Assembly (NCBI RefSeq): GCF_019683595.1
Contig: NZ_JADGHZ010000003.1
Location: 1-56,849 of the forward strand
Source of the DNA: Sphaerobacter sp.
GTDB lineage: Bacteria > Chloroflexota > Chloroflexia > Thermomicrobiales > Thermomicrobiaceae
Direction: 5' to 3'
Length of the DNA: 56,849 bases
Part shown: piece after piece, positions 12,548 to 21,560 of the stretch
Position numbering within the stretch: position 1 is the first letter of the stretch
Layout of the letters: the number at the start of each line of letters is the position of its first letter
Notes under the pieces: model-generated
Databases searched by the model: none
Told to the model about the DNA's origin: nothing
Seen by the model: only the letters and a program-made list of their open reading frames with translations
Position numbers and translations under genes: made by a program

Positions 12548-13471
12548 ATGGGCGGCTTCCCGGTGGAGTACGTGGACACGATCGTCTACAGCGACAACCT
12601 GGCGGTGCTGCGCACGCTGCCGGATGGGTGTGTGCCGCTGATCTACATCGACCCGCCCTTCAACACGGGGAAGACTCGGTCGCTCACGCGCCTGCGCACC
12701 ACGCGGGACCCCGAAGGCGACCGCGTCGGCTTCCAGGGGCAGACGTACCGCACGCTGCGCCTCGGCACCACGCGCTTCGTCGACGTCTTCGACGACTACC
12801 TGGCCTTCCTTGAGCCCCGATTGGTGGAGGCGCGGCGCGTGCTGGCGCCCAATGGCACCCTCTACGTCCACCTCGACCCCCGCGAGGTCCACTATGTGAA
12901 GGTCCTGCTCGACGGCATCTTCGGCCGGGAGTGCTTCCTCAATGAAATCATCTGGGCCTACGACTTCGGCGGGCGCTCGACCCGCCGCTGGCCGGCCAAG
13001 CACGACAACATCCTGGTCTACGTCGCCTCTCCGCGCGACTACGTGTTCAACGTCGACGCGATCGACCGCATCCCCTACCTGGCGCCGGGGCTCGTCGGGC
13101 CGGAGAAGGCGGCCCGCGGCAAGTTGCCGACCGACACCTGGTGGGCGACGATCGTGCCGACCAAAGGGCGCGAGCGCACCGGCTACCCGACGCAGAAGCC
13201 GCTGACGATCCTGCGCCGGATCATTGCCGCCTCCTCCAATCCGGGCGATCTGGTGCTCGACTTCTTCGCCGGCAGCGGCACGACCGGCGTGGCGGCGCGG
13301 GAACTCGGCCGCCGGTTCCTGCTGGTGGACAACAACCCGGAGGCGCTCCAGGTCATGGCGCGGCGCTTCGCCGAGGAGGAGGGCGTGCGCTTCGTCGGGT
13401 TCGACCCGGTCGCGGGGGTGCCCACGACCCCGAGCGACCCGACAGTCGCGGACGAAGCCGCTGGAGAGTAG
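12548..13471 (+). CDS. Site-specific DNA-methyltransferase (N4/N6-amino type, DPPF motif before FAGSGTTG)
   Basis: MGGFPVEYVDTIVYSDNLAVLRTLPDGCVPLIYIDPPFNTGK...YPTQKPLTILRRIIAASSNPGDLVLDFFAGSGTTGVAARELGRRFLLVDNNPEA. Confidence 0.9.
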   Translation: MGGFPVEYVDTIVYSDNLAVLRTLPDGCVPLIYIDPPFNTGKTRSLTRLRTTRDPEGDRVGFQGQTYRTLRLGTTRFVDVFDDYLAFLEPRLVEARRVLAPNGTLYVHLDPREVHYVKVLLDGIFGRECFLNEIIWAYDFGGRSTRRWPAKHDNILVYVASPRDYVFNVDAIDRIPYLAPGLVGPEKAARGKLPTDTWWATIVPTKGRERTGYPTQKPLTILRRIIAASSNPGDLVLDFFAGSGTTGVAARELGRRFLLVDNNPEALQVMARRFAEEEGVRFVGFDPVAGVPTTPSDPTVADEAAGE

Positions 13472-13518
13472 GCCGACCGCGCGGCGTGCCCGGCGCGGTG
13501 GCGTTAGGAGGTGGATTC

Positions 13519-14340
13519 ATGGACCTTGTCGTCTTCCCGGGGGCCAACGGGCCGATGCGGGTGTTCGACCTCGAGCAGCCGCGCACCGCTGACATGCCGG
13601 TTTTACCCTCGCATCGCCCGGGCTACTCCTACTTCCTCTACCGGCGCCATGAGGACACCTACGCTCCGGAGGCCGGCCCGCGCAGCAGCGCCTCGGGCGT
13701 GATCGTGTGCATGGAGCACAGTGGGACGCACATCGACGCGATCTGTCACCAGGCGGAAAACCTGATGCTCGCCGGAGGGATCCCGGCGCGGGAGGTCCAG
13801 AACGCGAACGGCTTCTCCCAGTTGGGGATCGAGGAAGTGCCGCCCATCATCGGCCGCGGGGTCTTGCTTGACGTGCCGCGCGCGCTCGGCCTGGAGGAGC
13901 TGGAGCCGGGCTACGCCATCACCGTCGCCGATCTGGAGCGCTGCTGCACGACCCAGGGGGTCGAGATCCGCGCTGGAGACATCGTGCTGGTGCGGACCGG
14001 CAACGCGCGCTACTGGGGCGACCCGGAGCGCTACCTGGCGGGACCGGGCGTCGCCGGGAAGGGCTCGGCCTGGTTGGCGGAGCGCGGGGTACGTGCCGTC
14101 GGGGCGGACAACATGGCGTGGGACGTGATCGGCCTGGTGGACCCTGAGTACGGCTGCGCGCTGCCGGGGCACCTCCTCCTGCTGGTGCGCCATCGGATCC
14201 ACATCATCGAGAACCTGCAACTTGAGGCCCTGGCTGCCGCGGGCCACTACGAGTTCGGCTTCGTCTGCACCCCGCTCAAGTTCGTCGGCGCCACCGGCTC
14301 CCCCGTCAGCCCCGTAGCGCTGGTGCCGCTGGAGGGGTGA
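13519..14340 (+). CDS. Cyclase family protein (kynurenine formamidase-like fold)
   Basis: MDLVVFPGANGPMRVFDLEQPRTADMPVLPSHRPGYSYFLYRRH...EHSGTHIDAICHQAENL; RBS taggaggtggattc ATG. Confidence 0.85.
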   Translation: MDLVVFPGANGPMRVFDLEQPRTADMPVLPSHRPGYSYFLYRRHEDTYAPEAGPRSSASGVIVCMEHSGTHIDAICHQAENLMLAGGIPAREVQNANGFSQLGIEEVPPIIGRGVLLDVPRALGLEELEPGYAITVADLERCCTTQGVEIRAGDIVLVRTGNARYWGDPERYLAGPGVAGKGSAWLAERGVRAVGADNMAWDVIGLVDPEYGCALPGHLLLLVRHRIHIIENLQLEALAAAGHYEFGFVCTPLKFVGATGSPVSPVALVPLEG

Positions 14341-14361
14341 GATCGAGCGCGGCGCCGACAA

Positions 14362-14388
14362 GAGGACGGGTCTACGCTGCCCGTCCTC
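14362..14388 (+). terminator. Hairpin after cyclase gene
   Basis: GAGGACGGG-tctacgctg-CCCGTCCTC. Confidence 0.6.
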
Positions 14389-14424
14389 GGGCTGGGTGGT
14401 ATGACGATGTCAAGCCGGTGGCAT

Positions 14425-14793
14425 GTGCCCGGGGGTGAACCCCCGGGCTAACAACGAAAGCCGGCTGAAGCCGGCTGGGACGCTGCCGAGCCCACACCGT
14501 GGCGATAGGGTGCTCGGATTCCGGCCCGTGCCCGGGGCTCAAGCCGCCGGGCTGACAAGACGAAGCCCACTGAAGGGGCTGGGGACGCCGCTCCTGGCGG
14601 GCTGCCGGAGCGGATACGCCTGTGCGTGGTCATCGTAGCCCCTTCAGTGGGCTTACCAACATATCAGCCCGGCGGCTTTAGCCCCGGGCACGTACCGGCC
14701 GGCGGGACACAACGTCGGGATGTGAACCCTGTCTCACCCCAGCCGGCTTCAGCCGGCTTTCCTTGTCAGCCCGGCGGCTTGAGCCCCGGGCAC
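14425..14793. repeat. Composite nested inverted repeat built from four ~57-bp units
   Basis: Units A 14425-14479, B 14528-14585, inverted B' 14635-14691 and A' 14738-14793; each contains GTGCCCGGGG...CCGGGC TNACAA ... AGCC(GGC/CAC)TGAAG. Confidence 0.85.
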
Positions 14794-14894
14794 GCGCCGA
14801 CCGTGTAGACCCATTTAGTTCGTCAAACTCCATCACCCCTGGGCACGCGTCACGGCTCGGGATCCTCACACCACCCAGCCTGGACCTATGCCCC

Positions 14895-16175
14895 CTACGC
14901 CACCCAGAACCAGGTGCTGAACTGGATCAGCAGGGCGGCGAATTGGATGACCGAGAGCGCGAGCACGGCGCCGTAGAGGACGCGGTTGCGCAGCAGGAGC
15001 GCCAGCGCGATGAAGAAGGGGAAGAGCACGATCACGAAGCGCGGGATCGACATCAGCGGGTGGACTTCGGAAGGGCTCAGCATCGGCAGCACGAAGGCGA
15101 TCGCGGCGTACAGGCTGTAGGCCGGGCGGAGCTTGAGCAGCATGTACACACACAGGGGCAGGAAGAGCAGGGTGATGAATACGTCGTACGCCTGGCTCTC
15201 CGCGAACCGCCAGCGGACAAAGGATGACGTCAGTGTCTGCCAAGAGGGGTGGGCGTTGATCTGGCTGAGCCAGGAGAGGTCGAGCTTGTCGAAGGCCGTG
15301 CGCATCGTCTCCCAGGGCATGGCCTGATAGCGTGCCCACTCCGACTGCGCATGGATCGTTACCAGCGGGTCACCCCAGACCCGGTTCAGGTGCCAGAGGA
15401 ACACCAACGGCGCCGCACCGATGAGTGCCAGTTGTGCTCCGATCGGCCACCAGCGGCGCGGGTCCCAGCCGTGCTGCTTGACCAGCAGGAGAAGCAGCGG
15501 CACCAGCAGGAGCACCCCGGTGTTGCGCGTCACCGCGGCCAGTGCCCCAAGGAGTGCCGCCCGGCCCCAGCGCTCGGTGCGCCCGCAGTAGATCGCACTG
15601 GCGGTAAGCAGGAGGAAGAGCGACTCGGTGTAGACCGCCGAGAAGTAGAAGGCCGTGGGGAAGAGGGCCAGCAGCCAGATCGCGCGCCCCGCAACGCGGT
15701 CGCCGTAGTCGATCCGGATCAGCCGGTAGAGCACGATCAGCGCGGCGACGAAGGCGACGTTGGAAATGATCAGCCCGACGACGGGCGCGGTCCAGCCGGT
15801 AAGCACATAGCCCCAGCGGAGCAGGAGCGGATAGAGCGGCCAGAAGGCAGTGGTCGCAGGGTGGACGCCGTAGCCGCGCTCAGCGATGAGGGTGTACCAG
15901 AAGCCGTCCCAATTGCGCAGTGGCTCGAGGAACGTGTGCGCCAGGCCGGTCATCGGCTGGAGGTAGTAGCCGACCGCGGGGACGGGTGACAGCGCGTCCG
16001 CCCAGGTTGAGGCAATCCCCACGAAGGTGAGGACGAGGGCGAGATGCACCACCGAGGCTGCCAGAGGAACCCGCAGGTCGCTCTCACGCAGTATCGCCCA
16101 TCCGCGTCGCCGGGCACCCGTCGCGGTTCGTGACCGCCGTGCCGTCTGCGCCTGCCGGGGGTGGGTCAGCGTCAT
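14895..16175 (-). CDS. Mannosyltransferase / PIG-V-like multi-TM glycosyltransferase
   Basis: RNWDGFWYTLIAERGYGVHPATTAFWPLYPLLLRW...ALFPTAFYFSAVYTESLFLLLTASAIYCGR; multi-TM. Confidence 0.8.
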   Translation of the reverse strand: MTLTHPRQAQTARRSRTATGARRRGWAILRESDLRVPLAASVVHLALVLTFVGIASTWADALSPVPAVGYYLQPMTGLAHTFLEPLRNWDGFWYTLIAERGYGVHPATTAFWPLYPLLLRWGYVLTGWTAPVVGLIISNVAFVAALIVLYRLIRIDYGDRVAGRAIWLLALFPTAFYFSAVYTESLFLLLTASAIYCGRTERWGRAALLGALAAVTRNTGVLLLVPLLLLLVKQHGWDPRRWWPIGAQLALIGAAPLVFLWHLNRVWGDPLVTIHAQSEWARYQAMPWETMRTAFDKLDLSWLSQINAHPSWQTLTSSFVRWRFAESQAYDVFITLLFLPLCVYMLLKLRPAYSLYAAIAFVLPMLSPSEVHPLMSIPRFVIVLFPFFIALALLLRNRVLYGAVLALSVIQFAALLIQFSTWFWVA

Positions 16176-16462
16176 CAGTGGTGTACTCCTCCTCGCTGCG
16201 TCCTCTGCACCGATGCGGCGCGACCGCGCTGAGGCTGCCGCGCCGCCGACAAGGATACGCAAGGACGCTTGTCGAGCCACTGCAAGGGGCATGCCCTCCG
16301 CGTCACCCGCCTCCGCTCGATGCGGGGTGTATAATCCAGAGGAAGGTTGCCGGTCGTTTGCTTCGCCGGCTCGGCCGGCGGCCATCCTGACTGCCGCGCG
16401 ACGCGGCCGTGTCGTCGCGTGGCCTCGTGTGCAGTTCTGCATGCAAGAGAGCGATAGGTGCC

Positions 16463-16711
16463 ATGGTCCGAGCACGGGAGAAGCGTCCCGCCTCGGAGCC
16501 GGTGCCGGTTACGGAGGACGTCTGCGAACTCCACTTCGGCTGCTCGATGCTCCGCCGCACGCGCCTGGTGCTCAAGGGCCGCTCCCGGCCGATGATGCGC
16601 TGCTCGCTCGGCTACGCGGTGCGGACCGAAGAGGATAAGCGCCGGTGTTTGGCTGTCGAAGGACCCAGCGAGTGCTGGCGCCTGACGGCGTCCAAGCGCC
16701 CGGCAGTCTGA
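16463..16711 (+). CDS. Small cysteine-containing protein of unknown function
   Basis: MVRAREKRPASEPVPVTEDVCELHFGCSMLRRTRLVLKGRSRPMMRCSLGYAVRTEEDKRRCLAVEGPSECWRLTASKRPAV; upstream TATAAT at about 16331; followed by a terminator. Confidence 0.55.
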   Translation: MVRAREKRPASEPVPVTEDVCELHFGCSMLRRTRLVLKGRSRPMMRCSLGYAVRTEEDKRRCLAVEGPSECWRLTASKRPAV

Positions 16712-16782
16712 TCGCCGGGCAACGGTGCACCAGAGCTGCTGGACCGTAACCGTGCGTCGACACCGCGCGGGAGAGAAACGTA

Positions 16783-16804
16783 CAGGCGGGCCACGGCCCG
16801 CCTG
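16783..16804. terminator. Bidirectional terminator hairpin
   Basis: aaacgtaCAGGCGGGCCaCGGCCCGCCTGttt between convergent genes. Confidence 0.75.
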
Positions 16805-16810
16805 TTTCGC

Positions 16811-17902
16811 TTATCCGGCGACTTCCCCGCCGACCACGACGGGCAACCCGAGAAACTCACCGTAGCGCTCGGCCGGCGCGCCGTCCCAGGCTTCAACCTC
16901 ATCTCTGGGCACGAAGGGGTTGAACGTCATCTCGACCGCGGTCTTCTTCACCTGTCGCCGCCAGGTGCCGACGACCTGCCCATCGGCGACGACGATCGGC
17001 AGGAACATCCCGTTCTGGCCGGGGGTAACTCCATCGACGTGCTCCTCCGCCAGCACGGCGCTGCGGTCCTTGTAGCCGAGCAGGTACTCGTCGAAGCCCG
17101 GGAGGAGGACGATGCCGGCCGGTTCATCCGCCACCTCGCGCGGGGTGTCGGCCGCCATCCAGTAGGTCGTGCCGTCCACCTCGATCGACGTCAGATCTCC
17201 CTGCACCGCTGCCAGCCCTTGCCGCGCGTCGGCGACGGTGAGGCCGGTCCACCAGGCGAAGTCGTAGACGGTCGCCGGCCCGTGGCTGGTGAAGTAGCGC
17301 CTGGCGAGGGTGGCCAGTGCCTCCTCGCGGGAGAGTTCTCGCGAGTACGGCACCCACTCGTCCAGTAGCACGAACGTCTGCGTCCGGCCGTCCAACGGCC
17401 CCGGGCAGAGCACGCCGGTATGCGCCAGGTACCAGAGGATATGGTAGCCGCGCTGCCCTTCCGTCCGGATCCCGGCGTCCTCCAGCACCTGGAGCATTGC
17501 CGCGCGCGAGAGGCGCCGCCCGCCCGCAAGCGCGGCGCGGAATTCATCCTCTGCGCGCTCCAGCGTCTTGTCGTCCAACTCGAGTTGCGCCAGCCGCCCG
17601 CGGTGTCGCGCGATCGCCCGCGACGCCGTCAGCATGAGCATCCAGCGCGCGTCCTCCGCCGGCACGAAGTGGAGCGTGCCGCGCATGGGCCAGGTGCGGA
17701 CGATTCGCCCTTCTTCCAGAGCCCGCTCGACATCGGCCAGCGTCGCCCCCTGTGTGCGCACGCCGATCGCCCAGAGCGCCTGCTGGTAGTCCTGTGCCTG
17801 CATCGCGCCGAGCCAGCGCACCACCTCGGCGGGGTCGGCGAATGCCGGTCCCGTGATGCGCTGAGTGTAGAGCCGGAGCCGGGCCAGAGTGGGGCTGGTC
17901 AT
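16811..17902 (-). CDS. Winged-helix DNA-binding domain protein, AlkZ/YcaQ-like family
   Basis: MTSPTLARLRLYTQRITGPAFADPAEVVRWLGAMQAQDYQQALWAIGVRTQG...RTWPMRGTLHFVPAEDARWML; QAQ motif. Confidence 0.85.
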   Translation of the reverse strand: MTSPTLARLRLYTQRITGPAFADPAEVVRWLGAMQAQDYQQALWAIGVRTQGATLADVERALEEGRIVRTWPMRGTLHFVPAEDARWMLMLTASRAIARHRGRLAQLELDDKTLERAEDEFRAALAGGRRLSRAAMLQVLEDAGIRTEGQRGYHILWYLAHTGVLCPGPLDGRTQTFVLLDEWVPYSRELSREEALATLARRYFTSHGPATVYDFAWWTGLTVADARQGLAAVQGDLTSIEVDGTTYWMAADTPREVADEPAGIVLLPGFDEYLLGYKDRSAVLAEEHVDGVTPGQNGMFLPIVVADGQVVGTWRRQVKKTAVEMTFNPFVPRDEVEAWDGAPAERYGEFLGLPVVVGGEVAG

Positions 17903-18001
17903 GGTGCGCTCCTTGCCTGCACGCGAGTCGATTCGCCTGGGTGTCGTCGTGGATGCGGAGATAGAGGTGGGCCCGCAGCAGGCCCGGAGCCCGGCGCCGC
18001 G

Positions 18002-18748
18002 CTACGCGGCGCCGGTGACCTCAGCGGGGAAGTTGGCGTTGGTGTAGACCGCCTGCACGTCGTCCAGGTCCTCAAGCGCCTCGAGGAGCTTCAGCGTCGC
18101 CTGCGCCTGGGAGCCCTCGACGTCGACCGACGCCTGCGGCACACGCTGAATCTCAGCCGCCTGGATGGTCAACCCGGCTTCCTTCAGCCGCTCGGTCACA
18201 TCCCCGAGTTCCGACGGGTCGGTGGTGATGATGATCTCACCGTTCTCCGTCTCGACGTCGGTAGCCCCGGCGTCGATCGCCAGCAGCGCGACCTCGTCCG
18301 GGTCGACCCCCTCTGCCGAGATCACGATCTGCCCCACCGTCTCGAACTGCCAGGCGACACAGCCGGTCTCGCCGAGCGTCCCGTTGTGGCGGGAGAACGC
18401 GTGCCGTACCTCCGACGCGGTGCGGTTGCGGTTGTCGGTCAGCGCCACGGCCAGCACGGCGACCCCGCCGGGGCCATACCCCTCATAGATGACCGTCTCG
18501 TAGTTCTCCGCGTCGGCGCCGGCCCCGCTCGCCTTGGCGATGGCGCGCTCGATCGTGTCGTTGGGCATCCCCTCGCGCTTCGCACGCTCCAGCGCCATCC
18601 GCAGGCGGAGGTTGGCCTCCGGATTCGGCCCCCCCTCACGCACCGCGACGTGGATCTCACGCGAGATCTTGCTGAAGATCGCACCCTTCTTGAAGTCGGC
18701 CGCCGCCTTTTGTCGCTTGATCTGTGCCCACTTTGAGTGGCCTGCCAT
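18002..18748 (-). CDS. yebC: YebC/PmpR family protein
   Basis: MAGHSKWAQIKRQKAAADFKKGAIFSKISREIHVAVREGGPNPEANLRLRMALERAKREGMPNDTIERAI. Confidence 0.97.
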   Translation of the reverse strand: MAGHSKWAQIKRQKAAADFKKGAIFSKISREIHVAVREGGPNPEANLRLRMALERAKREGMPNDTIERAIAKASGAGADAENYETVIYEGYGPGGVAVLAVALTDNRNRTASEVRHAFSRHNGTLGETGCVAWQFETVGQIVISAEGVDPDEVALLAIDAGATDVETENGEIIITTDPSELGDVTERLKEAGLTIQAAEIQRVPQASVDVEGSQAQATLKLLEALEDLDDVQAVYTNANFPAEVTGAA

Positions 18749-18963
18749 GAATCACACTCCTCACGCCGGTCATGCATGGAAGACACGTGGAAACGTCCCG
18801 GCCCGCGGCGCAGCGATGGCCAGTCACCGAGATCCTATAGCGCATGAGCGTGAGAAGATCTCAACTCGCACGCCGAGCCCGGACAGCGTTAAATTGTGGC
18901 ACACCACGCCCACCCCTGCCAAGGAAGGCCGGAGCACGGCGCGCCGGCAGGCCGTTCGCACCC

Positions 18964-20541
18964 CTACGACGCCCCGCGCGGGCGGGCGATCTCGACGCGG
19001 ACGGGGCGGCCGCGGAGTTGGGTGCGGCCGAGCGCCTGGATGACGCGGTCGACGACCGATTCCGGAACGTCCACGAAGGTGTAGCGGTCCAGGATCTCGA
19101 TCTGGCCGATGCTCTTGCCGGGGATACGTGCCTCGTTGGCGATCGCCCCGACGACGTCCATCGGCCGGATGCCGTCCTGCCGGCCGAGGTTGAGGAAGAG
19201 CCGTGCCATGCCCGCCTCGGTCGAGCCCCCGCCGGTGGTGATCTCCTCTTGCTCGGCCACGCCCCGGTCGCGCATCAGCATCCGGATCGCCGCCGCGGCG
19301 ATCTCCGAGGGGTCGTAGTACGCGGCGAGCTCGTCGACGACCATCATGGCGGCCTCGAGGTCGTTGGCCTCGATGACCTCCGCCAGCGACTCACCCAGCA
19401 GCTCACGCTGGCGGGCGGCGACCTCCTCCGGTGTCGGCACGCCGCGGCGCGTCATCCGCACGCCGGTCGCCCGCTCGATCTCCCGCAGCAGCCGTCGCTC
19501 GCGCGGGGTGACCAGGGTAATCGCCGCCCCGGCGCGGCCGGCCCGGCCGGTCCGCCCGATACGGTGGACGTAGCTCTCCGGGTCGCCGGGGATGTCGTAG
19601 TTGATGACGTGGGTGATGCCCTCAACGTCGAGCCCGCGGGCGGCCACGTCGGTGGCGATCAGCAGTTCCGCCTGGCCGGAGCGGAAGCGGGCCATCACGC
19701 GGTCTCGCTGGACCTGCGACAGGTCGCCGTGGAGCGCCTCGGCGGCGTAGCCGAGCGACTGGAGTTGCTGCGTGAGTTCGTCCACCCCGCGCTTGGTGCG
19801 GCAGAAGATGATGGCCGAGGGCGGCGTCTCCATGTCGAGGATCCGGGTGAGGGCCTCGACCTTCGCCCGCTGCACGACCTCGACGTAGCTCTGCTCGATC
19901 TGGGGAACGGTGACGCGCTCCGGCTCGACGGCGACCCGTGCCGGGTCGCGCAGGTAGCGCCGCGCCAGCGCCGCGACCCGATCCGGGATGGTGGCGGAGA
20001 AGAGCGCCGTCTGCCGCTCGGCCGGGACATGGTCGAGGATCCACTCGACATCCTCGATGAAGCCCATGTCGAGCATCTCGTCGGCCTCGTCGATGACGAC
20101 GGTTGAGACGTTGCTGAGATCCAGCGTCTCGCGACGGATGTGGTCCATCACCCGCCCTGGCGTGCCGACGACCACCTCCACCGGGTGGCGCAGGGCGCGG
20201 AGCTGGCGCTCGATCGGCTGGCCGCCGTAGACGGCGAGAACGCGCGTATCGCGCACGCGGCCGAGCTGGTGGAAGGTCTGAGCCACCTGGACCGCCAGCT
20301 CCCGGGTCGGCGCGAGGACCAGCGCCTGCGGGTGGCGCCCATTGGGCCGGAGCCGCTCGATAATCGGCAGGGCGAAGGCGGCCGTCTTGCCGGTGCCGGT
20401 CTGCGCCTGCGCGATCAGATCGCGGCCGGACAGGAGCAGCGGGATCGCCTCTCGCTGAATCGGGGTCGGTTCCTCGAACCCCACCGCGTCAATTGCCTGT
20501 AGGACCGGCTCACTGAGGCCGAGGTCCGCGAATCCCTCCAT
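18964..20541 (-). CDS. DEAD/DEAH-box ATP-dependent RNA helicase (DeaD/CshA-like)
   Basis: QTGTGKTAAFALPI, PTRELA, TPGRVMDHI, DEADEMLDMG, SAT, ATDVAARGLDVEGITHVINYD, HRIGRTGRAGR; C-terminal RNA-binding domain. Confidence 0.96.
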   Translation of the reverse strand: MEGFADLGLSEPVLQAIDAVGFEEPTPIQREAIPLLLSGRDLIAQAQTGTGKTAAFALPIIERLRPNGRHPQALVLAPTRELAVQVAQTFHQLGRVRDTRVLAVYGGQPIERQLRALRHPVEVVVGTPGRVMDHIRRETLDLSNVSTVVIDEADEMLDMGFIEDVEWILDHVPAERQTALFSATIPDRVAALARRYLRDPARVAVEPERVTVPQIEQSYVEVVQRAKVEALTRILDMETPPSAIIFCRTKRGVDELTQQLQSLGYAAEALHGDLSQVQRDRVMARFRSGQAELLIATDVAARGLDVEGITHVINYDIPGDPESYVHRIGRTGRAGRAGAAITLVTPRERRLLREIERATGVRMTRRGVPTPEEVAARQRELLGESLAEVIEANDLEAAMMVVDELAAYYDPSEIAAAAIRMLMRDRGVAEQEEITTGGGSTEAGMARLFLNLGRQDGIRPMDVVGAIANEARIPGKSIGQIEILDRYTFVDVPESVVDRVIQALGRTQLRGRPVRVEIARPRGAS

Positions 20542-20684
20542 CGCTCCGGTTCCCTCCCGGTCTGATCCGGCCGCCACCCGGCTGCCGACCAGCCACGAAC
20601 TGTATCACCTAGCAGCACGCGCCGCCCGACACCTCAACACGCAACCGGCGTACCGGGGCAGGTATACTCGTTCCCTCGACTGTC

Positions 20685-20702
20685 TATAATGAATCCATTA
20701 TA
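20685..20702 (+). promoter_or_regulatory. Palindromic operator overlapping -10 of toxin-antitoxin module
   Basis: TATAATG-AATC-CATTATA immediately upstream of the ATG at 20711; TATAAT is a consensus -10. Confidence 0.65.
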
Positions 20703-20710
20703 CTGCGCGT

Positions 20711-21070
20711 ATGCGCTGGGAGGTCGAGTACACCGACGAGTTCGAAGCTTGGTGGCAGACCCTGAGCGATGACGAGCAGGACGCGATCGTTGCTGCAGTC
20801 GAGGTGCTCGAGGAGCGGGGGCCAGGTCTAGGGCGACCACTCGTCGATTCGATCCGGACATCGCGCCACCCAAACATGAAAGAGCTGCGGCCCCCGGCGG
20901 GGAACATCCGCGTGCTATTCGCCTTCGATCCGCGGCGGGTCGCCATCCTCCTGATCGGCGGCGATACGACCAATCAGTGGCAGGACTGGTATGAGCGGAT
21001 GGTTCCTATTGCCGATCAGCTCTACGATGACCATCTGGAGACTCTCCGGAAAGAGGGGATACTGCCATGA
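20711..21070 (+). CDS. RelE/HigB-like (Gp49) toxin
   Basis: MRWEVEYTDEFEAWWQTLSDDEQDAIVAAVEVLEERGPGLGRPLVDSIRTSRHPNMKELRPPAGNIRVLFAFDPRRVAILLIGGDTTNQWQDWYERMVPIADQLYDDHL. Confidence 0.92.
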   Translation: MRWEVEYTDEFEAWWQTLSDDEQDAIVAAVEVLEERGPGLGRPLVDSIRTSRHPNMKELRPPAGNIRVLFAFDPRRVAILLIGGDTTNQWQDWYERMVPIADQLYDDHLETLRKEGILP

Positions 21071-21474
21071 CGAAGTCATTCAAGCACCTGCGCGCGCCCA
21101 TCGATGCTGATCCAGCGCGCCGGGCCCGTGTGGAGCCGTACAAGCGAGCGATCAGTGACGCGCTGGACCTCGCCGCCGTCCGAGGATTACGACGGGTGAC
21201 CCAGCAGGAGGTCGCCCGTGCGCTCGATGTATCGCAGGCTAACATCTCGCGCATCGAACATCAGGATGATCTCTACGTCTCGACACTGAAGAGCTACGTC
21301 GAGGCGCTCGGGGGCCGCCTGGAAATCAACGCCGTTTTCCCGGATCAGACCGTGCCGCTGCTCCCTGCCGAGCAAGGGTACGCCAGCGTTTCCTCCCGCG
21401 GGCGCCATGGCGTCCGCGTTCGCCGCGCTCCCGTAGCTTCCCGTGCGGCGCGCGGCGCAGCCTCCCGTCCTTGA
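21067..21474 (+). CDS. XRE-family antitoxin with unusual basic C-terminal tail
   Basis: Overlaps the toxin stop by 4 bp; VTQQEVARALDVSQANISRIEHQDDLYVSTLKSYVEALGGRLEINAVF. Confidence 0.9.
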   Translation: MTKSFKHLRAPIDADPARRARVEPYKRAISDALDLAAVRGLRRVTQQEVARALDVSQANISRIEHQDDLYVSTLKSYVEALGGRLEINAVFPDQTVPLLPAEQGYASVSSRGRHGVRVRRAPVASRAARGAASRP

Positions 21475-21560
21475 CCGGCCGGGCAGGCGGCACGAGAATG
21501 GGGATACCGGGCTGCGTGCTCGCAGCGATCCGTTTCCCCTGAGTGATCGGAGGGCCGCCG

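Noticed and set aside
16265-16345. Possible cobalamin riboswitch near gccactgcaagg
   Set aside because: I could not find the B12-box core or a convincing riboswitch layout by eye; a covariance-model search would be needed.
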